A DNA stretch of 64,000 bases from Pomphorhynchus laevis. Taxonomy: Eukaryota; Acanthocephala; Palaeacanthocephala; Echinorhynchida; Pomphorhynchidae. Shown one piece after another: positions 1-13,300 of this stretch; position 1 is the first letter of the stretch, and each line of letters opens with the position of its first letter. The position numbers and the translations under genes are program-made. The notes under the pieces were generated by a model that searched no databases, had not been told where the DNA came from, and was given only the letters and a program-made list of their open reading frames with translations. The DNA lies in NCBI GenBank assembly GCA_012934845.2, contig WNNJ02000285.1, forward strand, positions 1 to 64,000, read 5' to 3'.

Positions 1-530
1 ATAATATAATATTATTAAATATATATAAATCGTTTATATTGATATATAAATATAAAAATTCCTGCATTTTATAGCTTATGTTATCAAGTCAAATTTTAAC
101 GTTAAAAATTTCACAGCGTAAGAGAATCGATAAGAAAAGAATCATAAAATCTATATTATTGATATCTCGATAGCAATGGTCTATTGATACAAACGCTATA
201 CATAATATGAAACAATTTAAGACTAATTTTAAATTCTAATTGTCTCCTTGCACTGCTAGCCGAGCGCAAAGTGTGTATTTAAAACATTTTCTTAAATCGC
301 GTAGGTTAATTTTCGGGTTAATAAAATCCTTCTTTTGCCAAGAGTCAAGGAGCAAATATGTCAATGCTCGCAAATGTCCTTAATTTCTACGTATTTTGTC
401 TCGAAAAATCGATTGATACAGCGAAATTTACAAAGTTTATTTAAGTTTATTTTCGCGTGGAAAAGAGAGGACGTTGTTTTCCTAATTATAAAAAATTTAT
501 TGCAAAGTTTAAACAATTAACACTTTTTAA
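1..530. other. AT-rich stretch without a recognised feature
   Basis: No coding pattern, RNA gene or repeat was recognised. A 61-codon open frame on the plus strand (335-520) has no family resemblance and no splice context, so it is not called. If the minus-strand coiled-coil gene continues, this could be intron or 3' flank. Confidence 0.4.
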
Positions 531-2035
531 ATAGTTTCGACAAATAGGCACTGCAATGTGTATACCGATGACACCGAGTTATGCCAGCCAAATACATAGA
601 CAAATATGATATATTAAATATATCATAATTAATATTAAATATTAGTATTAAAGATAATATTAATATATAATTTGATAATTTTAAATAGTTGATACTATTA
701 TTGATAAGGAATTATTAATGCTGAATCAAAGGAAAGAAGAAATTATTTTTGATATTTCGCTAACCTTTGTTAGCATCTACAGAAAATTTCAGAAAAGTAA
801 TTCTCTGAATATGCAAACAGTATTTAGCGAAATATCAAAAATAATTTCTTCTTTTCATTGACCCAGCTTCAATAATTATAATCTCCAGAAAAATACCGTT
901 AATCTTCAAAAAATAATTTTCAGGAAATTACATCTTAAGAAAAATGTAATTTTCTGAAGATGTAATTTCCTGGAGATGTAATTTCCTGAAGATGAAATTT
1001 TCTGAAGATGCAAACAGTATTTAGCGAAATATCAAAAATAATTTCTTCTTTCCATTGACCCAGCTTCAAAAATTATAATCTCCAGAAAAATACCTTTAAT
1101 CTTCAAAAAATAATCTTCAGGAAATTACATCTTCAGAAAAATGTAATTTTCTGAAGATGTAATTTCCTGGAGATGTAATTTCCTGAAGATGTAATTTTCT
1201 GAAGATGCAAACAGTATTTAGCGAAATATCAAAAATAATTTCATCTTTCCATTGACCCAGCTTCAATAATTATAATCTCCAGAAAAATACCTTTAATCTT
1301 CAAAAAAAAATCTTCAGGAAATTACATCTTCAGAAAAATGTAATTTTCTGAAGATGTAATTTCCTGGAGATGTAATTTCCTGAAGATGTAATTTTCTGAA
1401 GATGCAAACAGTATTTAGCGAAATATCAAAAACAATTTCATCTTTCCATTGACCCAGCTTCAATAATTATAATCTCCAGAAAAATACCTTTAATCTTCAA
1501 AAAAAATCTTCAGGAAATTACATCTTCAGAAAAATGTAATTTTCTGAAGATGTAATTTCCTGGAGATGTAATTTCCTGAAGATGTAATTTTCTGAAGATG
1601 CAAACAGTATTTAGCGAAATATCAAAAACAATTTCATCTTTCCATTGACCCAGCTTCAATAATTATAATCTCCAGAAAAATACCTTTAATCTTCAAAAAA
1701 TAATCTTCAGGAAATTACATCTTAAGAAAAATGTAATTTTCTGAAGATGTAATTTCCTGGAGATGTAATTTCCTGAAGATGTAGTTTTCTGAAGATGCAA
1801 ACAGTATTTAGCGAAATATCAAAAACAATTTCATCTTTCCATTGACCCAGCTTCAATAATTATAATCTCCAGAAAAATACCTTTAATCTTCAAAAAAAAA
1901 TCTTCAGGAAATTACATCTTCAGAAAAAGGTAATTTGTGAAGATGTAATTTTCTGAAGATGCTAACAGAAGTTAGCGAAATATCAAAAATAATTTCTTAT
2001 TTCCTTTGATCCAGCGCCAATAATAATTAATTAAC
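531..2035. mobile_element. Foldback MITE copy 1, expanded by an internal satellite
   Basis: The left end holds a long terminal inverted repeat: AATTATTAATGCTGAATCAA, then GATATTTCGCTAACCTTTGT near 750-770. The mirror image, GTTAGCGAAATATC followed by TTTGATCCAGC, lies near 1970-2015. The same ends recur at about 4958, 12590 and 19070, which defines a family. The outer flank 531-710 (containing GCAATGTGTATACCGATG) is shared with the copy at 12590, so the full element is larger than the inner inverted repeats. No transposase is encoded, so this is a non-autonomous DNA element. The inner part has been amplified into six 197-bp units. Confidence 0.7.
813..1990. repeat. 197-bp tandem repeat, about six units
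   Basis: The word GCAAACAGTATTTAGCGAAA starts near 813, 1010, 1207, 1404, 1600 and 1797, a period of 196-197 bp. Each unit contains one MITE right end plus shorter internal repeats built on GAAGATGTAATTTCCT, in both orientations, so each unit can fold. The array sits inside a MITE, so it grew from the element itself. Confidence 0.9.
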
Positions 2036-2640
2036 ACTTGTTTGGGAATTCATCAAAAAGGCTTTAGCTGATCAAAATGGAATGAATAGAATTTCTTTAA
2101 AATCGGATAAAAGATAAAATTATATAAAATAGTTTTAAAAACTTGTCAATTATATGATAATTACTATATCGCGGAAGTTCAAACGATTATTTATACCCCT
2201 TATTCATCAATACATCAAACTGAAATTCACAATGAACAACAAAATAAATAAAAAAACAACGAGATAAAAACACAAAAACAATAAAAATGACAAAAGAAAC
2301 GATTAAAAGCAATTAATTGTAGAATAAATAAAAAGCAGTAAATAATTTTAAATAATGAATAAACTACAATTCCAAAATATTTGTTATTAAATTAACATCG
2401 GGTTAATCAATTAATTTATTATGACTTTTTGCATAGAAAATGCTTCTTTTATTTTACGTTTAAGAATGTAATTATCCACCGAAATCACTTCAATCGAACC
2501 CTATTTTGTTGTCATTATTTAAGGAATGATCTATAGCAGCCTCTCAATGCATGATGCTCATGCATTGAACGATAATGCACTGACATATGAACAACACTTG
2601 CAAATGTATAGTTCATTGGTTTAATAATATTGATTTAATA
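2036..2640. other. AT-rich stretch without a recognised feature
   Basis: No open frame, splice-bounded exon or repeat was recognised here. It probably lies in an intron or the 3' flank of the minus-strand coiled-coil gene. Confidence 0.4.
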
Positions 2641-2945
2641 ATATTGTGATTTTTCTAGATTGTTGAGTAAAACCAATTGTATCAATTGAAATGAACAATT
2701 TCACGCGTTTTATAACGTATCTGTTGTATATGAGACAGCGAAGTTTTTAAGTAATCCATAAATAGGGCCTTTCCCATTAGGCTTATTTTTGCTTTTTTAA
2801 AATTAATGTTTGCGAAATATGGTTTTCACCACACTCTTACACGTGTGCAGTATTTTTATAAAGACACTTCTAGTTGCGGAAATATTGTGAATTTTCTAGA
2901 TTGTTGAGTAAAACCAATTGTATCAATTGAAATGAACAATTTCAT
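2640..2945. repeat. Direct repeat pair of about 60 bp
   Basis: A segment beginning TGTGATTTTTCTAGATTGTT (about 2642) is repeated with one or two changes near 2887. Both run on through CAATTGTATCAATTGAAATG. The segment begins TGTGA and reaches GAACA, and it shares TTCTAGATTGTTGA with the 80-bp LTR found at 34511. It may be a relic of LTR ends from a related element, but no target duplication is visible, so this is only a possibility. Confidence 0.45.
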
Positions 2946-4390
2946 TTAAAATTATTTCAATTATTTGTTTAATTATTTCAATAAGATTTCGATTATTTGC
3001 TTTTCTATAAAATTTCCTTGTATAGGGAGTTTATTTAGTGTAAAATCAGAAATAGTTTTATTAAATCAAATAATTTTATTATTAATTTAATGTAGCATTT
3101 CCCATTAGGCGTGTTTTTGCTGTTTACAAATAAATGTTTAAAATTGAAAAATAAATATAATTTAAATAAATTTAAATTACAAATAAATGATTAAATAGCA
3201 AAATATTGATTATATTATACTAACACTGTTAGTATATATTTAAATTTATATTTATATATTTTATATATTAGTATATATTTATATAGTTATATATACATTA
3301 AATATATTATACTAACGCTGTTTCACATATAATTCAATTTTATTTTATCCCTGATACAAATATCAGATCGGTTTGAGACGTTTTAGCAATTTTAAGTTAA
3401 ATTTAATTTTTTAGTAAACCTTTAAATTTAAATTTTCCAAATGCTTGAAGCATTTTTTCCAAATGCTTGGAGCAAATTTGGAGCATTTTTTCAAATGCTC
3501 CAAATTTCCCATTAATACCCCACAATGTTTCATCAGTTATGGATACGGAAATTTTGAAAATACCTCAATCCAAATTTTTATTCAAATCAATTAAACATGG
3601 AACGTTTTATAATGGAAATAGTGTAAATGTTGTGATTATTTGTTGTTTTTACAAATCTCTAAAATAATAAAAAACTAAAATAATAAAAAAAACTCCATAA
3701 TAATAAATCAAAAACTACATTTTTGAGACAAAACTCTAAAATAATAAACAAATCACATGCTTCCGCTTTCACCATTTTCCACTGAGGTCAACCCTCCTTT
3801 TTATTTCCTTCCACACTATTATCCTCTTCTAATCTAATTGCAACTTACCTTCTTTTCCTTTTTCCTTCTCGACAATCATTGTGCCTTTTTAATAAGTTTA
3901 AAATAAGTTCACCTATAGGAATAAGATTACATCCTCCTTTGTTTTCAACAAACGAACTAATGAAATTAGATTTATGATAATGAAATTAGTTGGATTATTA
4001 ATCTGAAATCAAGTCGATTTGAGGAAAAAACTTGGATTTAGGTAGTATTAATACTTCTGTATCCAAAAACGCAAAAACATTGTGGGGTAGTAATAAAAAA
4101 TTTCGAGTTATTTAAAATTTTAATTAAAATATTAAATTTAACTAAAAATTGCTTTAACGTCTCAACGTGATCTGATATTCGTGTCAGGGATAATTTCATA
4201 CACAGTATGTGTATGAAATTATGAAAATTACACATAATTATGAAATTATGTGTATAAAATGTGGTTTTTATTAAATTTTTAATTTTCTGATAAATTAAAA
4301 TCGATTTTTTTCCGCAACTAGAAGCTTCTCCATAAAAATACTTCGCATGTAAAACAGTGCAGGTGAAAATCATATTTTGTAAATATTAAT
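2780..4390. repeat. Long diverged inverted repeat (foldback element)
   Basis: Several blocks of the left side recur as reverse complements on the right. TAGTTGCGGAAATATT (about 2870) matches TCCGCAACTAGAAGC (about 4311). ATCAGATCGGTTTGAGACG (about 3363) matches GTCTCAACGTGATCTGAT (about 4158). CCCACAATGTTTCATC (about 3519) matches AAAACATTGTGGGG (about 4074). The arms are diverged and interrupted by indels, so this is an old foldback DNA element. No transposase frame was found. Confidence 0.6.
3849..3912 (-). CDS. Tentative further exon of the coiled-coil gene
   Basis: A good acceptor (TCTTATTCCTATAG) and a consensus donor (AAG|GTAAGT) bound 64 bp that are open in the phase left by the exon at 4660-4804. 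The reading is short and basic (ending roughly CREGKRKR), with no family resemblance. It also lies between the arms of a foldback element, so it may be a chance pair of splice sites. No clear stop-bearing last exon was identified. Confidence 0.25.
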
Positions 4391-7300
4391 AATATTTATG
4401 AGTGACAAAATGATTTTATTATTAAAAATTAAAATAATTTCAATTCAAATCAAATAAATTTGATTTAATTTCGGTTTCAGATAAACTAATTTTGGATAGT
4501 TTCTAATATAAAACGCGGCATTCTAATTTTAAATGTTGCAAGTTGTTGTTTTTGAATATATTATTAAAATTTGGAAAGTTATAAAACGAAATAAAAATTT
4601 TAACTAAATTGAAAATTTAGTTAAAATTTTTATTTTTTTAAATTGAAAATTTAGCTTACGTGAAGGTTCACTAAATGTGGATAAATGATTTGCCGTTCTA
4701 TTCTTATGAGATGTATCATCTAAATTAACAGTAAACGAAACTGGTTTCTTAACAACTGCGGATGCATGAGCATTTGATAGTTTTTCTTCGAGATCTTTAA
4801 TGGTCTAAATTATAAGATAAAGTAACAGAAATTAAGTTACTGTTAAGTAATTTAAACATTGGAATAAATTGTTCAATATAATAATTTGTTAAATAATTAT
4901 TAAAGCTGTACCAAAGAAAGACAGACAATTCTATTTAATCTATTATTGATAAATAATTATTGGAGCTGGATTAAAAAGAGGGGAAAGTTATATTTGATAT
5001 TTCGCTAATCTCTGTTAGCAGATTCAGAAAATTACTGCAAATAATAGCAGAGGTAATTTTCAGGTAATTTATCATCTTTGGGTAATTTTCTGAATATGCT
5101 AACAGAGGTTAGCGAAAATACCAAATAAAATTTTCCTTATTTCTTTGATCCAGTTCTAATAATTCTTTATTAAAAATCGTCCATTATTAACTATTTAAAA
5201 TAATAAATTGGTATGAAAATAACAGTTAGTAAAAAATGAGAACATAATTGTTCTAAATAATGAACTAAATCATTGATACAACAAAGAGCTTAGTCTCGAA
5301 AAGAGCAGAAACGTTATAATAAATAGATTTATATGGTTAAGTACACCTTAATAGAAAGGCGTCATATTGACTAGCATTCATTAACGATCAATAGATGATC
5401 ATCTATTGATCAAATAAAATATATTTGATATCAAATAAAATCCCCCCCCCTTTCTTTGATCCAGCTCCAATAATTCTTTATTAATAATGAATTATTACCA
5501 AACATTTAAAATTTTCAAAATGTGGTCAAAAATGCAAAACAATGGCTAGAATTCATCCAATCAGATGGAGACTTTGTTTTTAAAATAATTCGTATTTCAA
5601 GGCTAATAGAAAGGTCGAATACCCAACGAGAAAAAACGAACATAACATTTTACCTATTGAAGATTCCATGTTCTCAGAACACAGTTATATTCAAATATCC
5701 TTTATCAAGTAGATATAATATATCCTTCATAACATGGATATAAAATGGACACAGTTAGATTCAAATAGATTATTCTTTGCAAAATGGTCTTTGTAATATT
5801 CTTATGTAAATATTGTATAAGATGTTTTTAATTCATAAATGAAAAAGTATAATTTTTCGTTCGATGAGAAAGCGTTTTACGTAAACAACATTTCTATACA
5901 TATCTATGTTAATCTAGTAGCTGTTACATAACCATTATATTTTCAATTCAGTCAAACATCTTCAATTTAAAGATAGTTGCATTTTAAATTATTAAATATT
6001 TAAATACTTGACATATATTGGAGTGAAGCTTATTTAAGAAAATAATTGCTTATTGCGTAAATAATCAATGAAAATAAAAATCATTATACAATTTCAAACA
6101 TTATGTAATGTAGCAATAAAAAAGGAAATCAATGAATGTTTGAAATTCTGCATCAGCAGGACTACCCGCTTCATCGTGTGCATAGCGGTGTAGATCATCG
6201 TGAGAATACCCTCGTCTTGGAACTTCAAGTGCTGTCTTCAAATAAGCCGCTGCTGAGCTTGACAAGGATGTGGTGAGCCGATTGAAGATTAAATCAAAAC
6301 GCGAATTTCGTTAACATTAAATAGGGGTGTCCCGAAATAGTTTCTAGTAGATCTGTTGAGTTTATTCACGTCCAAAGCACTTTGGCATAAGCACTTGACA
6401 CCGTTGATTAAGATGCTGTTCGCCTTTTGCCTAATCAGCTCTCTCAGTCGCGGGGAAGCCTCGCCCGCAAGGAATTATGTATTTTAGTTCTTGGCATAAC
6501 TGTCGGACTCACAGTTTTGACCATTACGTTTATTAGCAGATGGACGACGCTAAGATGAAGCACTCATCGGCTTTGTCTTAAGTAATGAATGTGAGGATTT
6601 TCCTGCGAATCTTGGCCTATTGCTGGCGCTACTGGCTGATGCATCAAAATCCGGATCAACTTGGGGTTTTCGCACATTATCGCAAGGTCGATCAATGCAA
6701 TTAAACATATTTAGACACTTGTCGATCTGGATCATAACCATATCCCAATAGCCAGCTAGATCCTCGTTGATGGAGTGTGCTCAGATGGGTCCTTAGGTCC
6801 GCTAACGTTGGCCTGCCGTAGACTGTCAAATTGACGCATCTTTTTCGAGAGCAAGAGTCGAGTTTGTCCTATTGCGGATTGAAAGCTACTAACGCTTTCG
6901 ACATCAATTTCGCAATGTTCGCCATTCTGTGACAAGATTTTATCGTATTCTGGTCGTTTTCTCTCCATTCGTGTAGCGGCCTTTTGTAGCATATGTCGAT
7001 ACGTCTGCCCATATAATGCGACATCAGTCTTAGTTATGTTCTCAGTGGCGAGAGATGGCTCAAAGCTATTCATGACATGATGAGAAATAATTGGCTCTGT
7101 GTGTTCGATTTGAATATTACGCCCATCTGCAATTGGTGGGGAGTGTTAAACACGTGATCCTGAACAGTTTTCGTAATTTTTGTTGTTGATTCGTTAGCTG
7201 GTCGATGCAGTCTTTTACTTGATCCACGTGTGTCGAGCTTACTGATTGACTGTGTTTATCTGTATTGTTAGACGATTCGCGCTGAGAGCGTGACATGCCT

Positions 7301-10300
7301 GACTGCCGCCTAGATGCCACTGAATGAAAAGATTCGAAGTTGAACTGCAGACGCGAATGAATCAAGCCCTATTCGTTTGGACCTTTGGTTTTATTCGATA
7401 GTCGAGATGAGTCAGGAGTCGATAACCATTAGCCAAGCAGGACATTTTTACGGCATACCCTATTGTGTGCGGCTTCGACGAGTCTTCAAGAATAACACCT
7501 TTTCCAAGTTCGAACTGCCTTTTCCGTCTAATTATACGTCATACTTAATACGCGAATCGCAATCATTCGCACGTTGTCGAATAAGGCTCAAGTGGTTTGG
7601 AAGACGTTGCTTATTAGGAGTGACTTGAATGAGATGATCGGGTGAATCGAACCGTGGAACAGGATAGCTACAAAGTCCAACGCCCCTTTATAGAAGTGAC
7701 CTACCAAACTCATCCAGGCTATTCATAATCGCCTTGGGGTTCTCCCTCATTAGTGCAACGGATGCTCATTGGAACTATTTCCCGGACCTTCCAACCTCCA
7801 TATGTCTCGATGAATGCCGACGAGAAACAATAACTCGCTTCTTCCATCTTACGCTGATACTTCCTCTCCTTAACAAAGTCAGCGTATTTGTTGGTGGCAA
7901 AGCCGGGGGTTTCTGCTGCCATCGTCACTAAAGACTTCTGTTGAGGTTTGGTGACTGCAATCAACCGTCAATGGCGGGTCCTCGTAAATGACTTTCCAGA
8001 TGTTATTAATCCACTGTATCGAATGAGGTGATTACGTCGCCGAGCAGAGCAAGGCAACGATTATATGTATATAAATCCAAGAATATTCAGTCTGTACAGT
8101 ACCTCGATTGTATTATGAAATTCCAAAGTTACTTTGATATTAGCCTCGTTGCAGGAATTTGTTCGTGTATTTGATCCCGTGAATTCCGTATATTGTATGC
8201 TATTTATTATATATATTATTATAATTATACTAAACGCTTATGACTTTTTCTTACACAAACACGCAATCGAAAAAAAAACGCAAGAGAAAGTTATATTTTT
8301 GTTGCAACTTTTTCTTCCTCTACATTAAAAATTATAAAAAATATTTTTGAATATACTATTTTTAATATAATATATTTTTAGATTGTAAAATATACATTTA
8401 ATGAAAATATTCAAAATATCTATATTTTTAAAATAACCAGTAACGAATGCGGTTGTTTTTAATTTGAAATTTAATTTAATAATTGAAAGTATCTATTGAG
8501 CATAGGCACTTTTCTTTAAAACAATTATCCGTACACTGTCCATGTGATTATTCACACCTATTATGTATAGCTAATCACATCAACTTATCGTCGAAGTGAT
8601 TTAGTTGACTTTAAATTAAACCTTATAAACCAAACATTACGATATAATAAAAATTCTTAATGGCTAGTTATTTGTTATAACAAAATCAATTCAAAATGAC
8701 AATTTAAGAGAACCATATACAAAGTAAATCAAAACAGGAAAATTTTGTTTTCCTGTATAAATTTTGGGTTTTAAGAAATAATTATAAATTTTGATTAAAA
8801 AAATATATATAAAATAAATACCTTTTCAGACGTGATTTTGTGCTTCTGATAATATGCCTCAAAGTCATCTTTATGCTTGATAAGAGCATTTATATATTCT
8901 TCTTTCTAAGAACAAACGAAGATAATAATAAACGAAGATCAATAATTGTTCAAAGGAAAATCAAAACAATTTATTAATTATTTGTTGATGATTTGTTGAT
9001 TTTAATCAAATCGAAATCGATAAATAATCAATAATGCCACATTGTGTATCATAGCGTAATCAATAATTGTTTAAAGGAAAATCAAAACATTTCATTAATT
9101 ATTTGTTGATGATTTGTCGATTTTAATCAAATCAAAATCGATAAATAATCAATAATGCCACATTGTGTATCAAAGCGTAATCAATAATTGTTTAAAGGAA
9201 AATCAAAACAATTCATTAATTATTTGTTGATGATTTGTTGATTTTAATCAAATCAAAATCTATAAATAATCAATAATGCCACATTGTGTATCATAGCGTA
9301 ATCAATAATTGTTCAAAGGAAAATCAAAACAAATTATTAATTATATGTTGATGATTTGTCGATATTAATCAAATCGAAATCGATAAATAATCAATAATGC
9401 CACATTGTGTATCATAGCGTAATCAATAATTGTTTAAAGGAAAATCAAAACAATTCATTAATTATTTGTTGATGATTTGTCGATTTTAATCAAATCGAAA
9501 TCGATAAATAATCAATAATGCCACATTGTGTATCATAGCGTAATCAACAATTGTTCAAAGGAAAATCAAAACAATTTATTAATTATTTGTTGATGATTTG
9601 TTGATTTTAATCAAATCGAAATCGATAAATAATCAATAATGCCACATTGTGTATCATAGCGTAATCAATAATTGTTTAAAGGAAAATCAAAACATTTCAT
9701 TAATTATTTGTTGATGATCTGTCGATTTTAACCAAATCGAAATCGATAAATAATCAATAATGCCACATTGTGTATCATAGCGTAATCAACAATTGTTTAA
9801 AGGAAAATCAAAACAATTCATTAATTATTTGTTGATGATTTGTCGATTTTAATCAAATCGAAATCGATAAATAATCAATAATGCCACATTGTGTATCTTA
9901 GCGTAATCAATAATTGTTTAAAGGAAAATCAAAACAATTCATTAATTATTTGTTGATGATTTGTCGATTTTAATCAAATCGAAATCGATAAATAATCAAT
10001 AATGCCACATTGTGTATCATAGCATAATCAATAATTGTTTAAAGGAAAATCAAAACAATTCATTAATTATTTGTTGATGATTTGTCGATTTTAATCAAAT
10101 CGAAATCGATAAATAATCAATAATGCCACATTGTGTATCATAGCGTAATCAACAATTGTTTAAAGGAAAATCAAAACAATTCATTAATTATTTGTTGATG
10201 ATTTGTCGATTTTAACCAAATCGAAATCGATAAATAATCAATAATGCCACATTGTGTATCATAGCGTAATCAACAATTGTTTAAAGGAAAATCAAAACAA

Positions 10301-13300
10301 TTTATTAATTATTTGTTGATGATTTGTTGATGTTAATCAAATCGAAATCGATAAATAATCAATAATGCCACATTGTGTATCATAGCGTAATCAATAATTG
10401 TTTAAAGGAAAATCAAAACATTTCATTAATTATTTGTTGATGATTTGTCGATTTTAACCAAATCGAAATCGATAAATAATCAATAATGCCACATTGTGTA
10501 TCATAGCGTAATCAACAATTGTTTAAAGGAAAATCAAAACAATTCATTAATTATTTGTTGATGATTTGTCGATTTTAATCAAATCGAAATCGATAAATAA
10601 TCAATAATGCCACATTGTGTATCTTAGCGTAATCAATAATTGTTTAAAGGAAAATCAAAACAATTCATTAATTATTTGTTGATGATTTGTCGATTTTAAT
10701 CAAATCGAAATCGATAAATAATCAATAATGCCACATTGTGTATCATAGCGTAATCAATAATTGTTTAAAGGAAAATCAAAACAATTCATTAATTATTTGT
10801 TGATGATTTGTCGATTTTAATCAAATCGAAATCGATAAATAATCAATAATGCCACATTGTGTATCATAGCGTAATCAATAATTGTTTAAAGGAAAATCAA
10901 AACAATTCATTAATTATTTGTTGATGATTTGTCGATTTTAATCAAATCGAAATCGATAAATAATCAATAATGCCACATTGTGTATCATAGCGTAATCAAT
11001 AATTGTTTAAAGGAAAATCAAAACATTTCATTAATTATTTGTTGATGATTTGTCGATTTTAATCAAATCAAAATCGATAAATAATCAATAATGCCACATT
11101 GTGTATCAAAGCGTAATCAATAATTGTTTAAAGGAAAATCAAAACAATTCATTAATTATTTGTTGATGATTTGTTGATTTTAATCAAATCAAAATCTATA
11201 AATAATCAATAATGCCACATTGTGTATCATAGCGTAATCAATAATTGTTTAAAGGAAAATCAAAACAATTCATTAATTATTTGTTGATGATTTGTCGATT
11301 TTAATCAAATCGAAATCGATAAATAATCAATAATGCCACATTGTGTATCATAGCGTAATCAATAATTGTTTAAAGGAAAATCAAAACAATTCATTAATTA
11401 TTTGTTGATGATTTGTCGATTTTAATCAAATCGAAATCGATAAATAATCAATAATGCCACATTGTGTATCATAGCGTAATCAATAATTGTTTAAAGGAAA
11501 ATCAAAACAATTCATTAATTATTTGTTGATGATTTGTCGATTTTAATCAAATCGAAATCGATAAATAATCAATAATGCCACATTGTGTATCATAGCGTAA
11601 TCAATAATTGTTTAAAGGAAAATCAAAACAATTCATTAATTATTTGTTGATGATTTGTCGATTTTAATCAAATCGAAATCGATAAATAATCAATAATGCC
11701 ACATTGTGTATCATAGCGTAATCAATAATTGTTTAAAGGAAAATCAAAACAATTCATTAATTATTTGTTGATGATTTGTCGATTTTAATCAAATCGAAAT
11801 CGATAAAAATAAAAAATTTTACAATTTTGAAAATTTGATTCAAGCATAAATTGAAAGAAACATAACCTTGAGAAAAGCACGAGGAAAGCTTTAATTTATA
11901 TTTTATATCATAATAAAATTAAATAATATTATATTTTTTACCATAATAGAATTAAATAATATAATTAAATGGTATATTATATAAATAACATATTTGTTTT
12001 ATTTTATTACCTTTACATAATTACTTACATTCTAACTTATATTGGATTTAATGCATTCCGAAACATGACTTAAGAAACAACGTAAAATATCAAATACATA
12101 CATTCTTTATGGATGTCTTCAAAGTGTCAATCTGTTTTTGTTGGTCTTTAATTTCCTTATCCTAAAATTTAAGAAAACGACAATTTTATTCGGCAAAGGA
12201 AATAAAAAATTAAATGTTAAAACTTCGCTTTCTAAATTTCCTTTACTAAAATGTGCATTCTTGTATATTTTAAATTCAAACAGCTTCAACTTCCGGAGTG
12301 ACTAGAGTTTCTTAGATTTAATAATATTACGTTCTATTAGAAAAAAGAAAATTATATATTTATATGATGTGTAATATGGTTTGCAAGTTCTTACAAACCA
12401 TCTAACGGAAGGTATGATATTAGTTACATCAGATGTTACTAGTTTTTATACATTCATTTCACAACGTGATGATGTGCATGCTTGCTAGGAATTAATTAGC
12501 TATTGTTCTTGACCACAATCGTAAATAAATTTAATTGTTAATTCCTTACAGATTATTTTGAATAATAACATGTTATTTTTCGAAGTAGAATACTTTCGAC
12601 AAATTACAGGCACTTCAATGTGTATACCGATGGCATCGAATTATGCCAGCCAAATACATAGACAAATATGACATATTAAAATGTCATATATTAATATGAT
12701 AATATTAATATATAATTTGATAATTTTAAATAGTTAATAATGATCTATTATTGATAAGGAATTATTGGAGCTGAATCAAATAAAAGATTTTTTTTTGATA
12801 TTTTACTAACCTTTGTTAGCATCATTAGAAAATTACAGAAAAGTAATTTTCTAATGATGCCAACAGTAGTTAGCGAAATATCAACAATAATTTCTTCTTC
12901 CTTTGATCCAGCTCCAATAATCATTTATTAATAATAGATCAGTATCAACTATCTTCTTCTTATTCTTCAGCCTTTGTCCCGCTTTGAGGCAGGGTCGGCT
13001 ATGTGAGATTTAGCACTCCATTTCGCTCTATTTTCGGCTTGGTCTGGGTGAAGTCTAGCAGCCTTGAGATCTGTGTGAAGGCCATCTAACCATCGGTGCT
13101 TGAGTCGACCTCTCGGGCGTTTGTCTATGATCTCATACTTTAAGGCGGTCTTTGCAAGGGAATAATTTTCACTCCGCAACACGTGGCCATACCACCGGAG
13201 TCTGGCCCCTTGCATTTTATTTACGATAGGGGCGACGCCGTATCTTCGTAGGATGTCCATATTTCTCACGTGGTCATACCGGGTAATTCCGCTTATCCAC

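Noticed and set aside
7377-7931. Plus-strand frames of 83 and 65 codons
   Set aside because: They lie opposite the DLGAP/HURP-like retrocopy and show no motif of their own.
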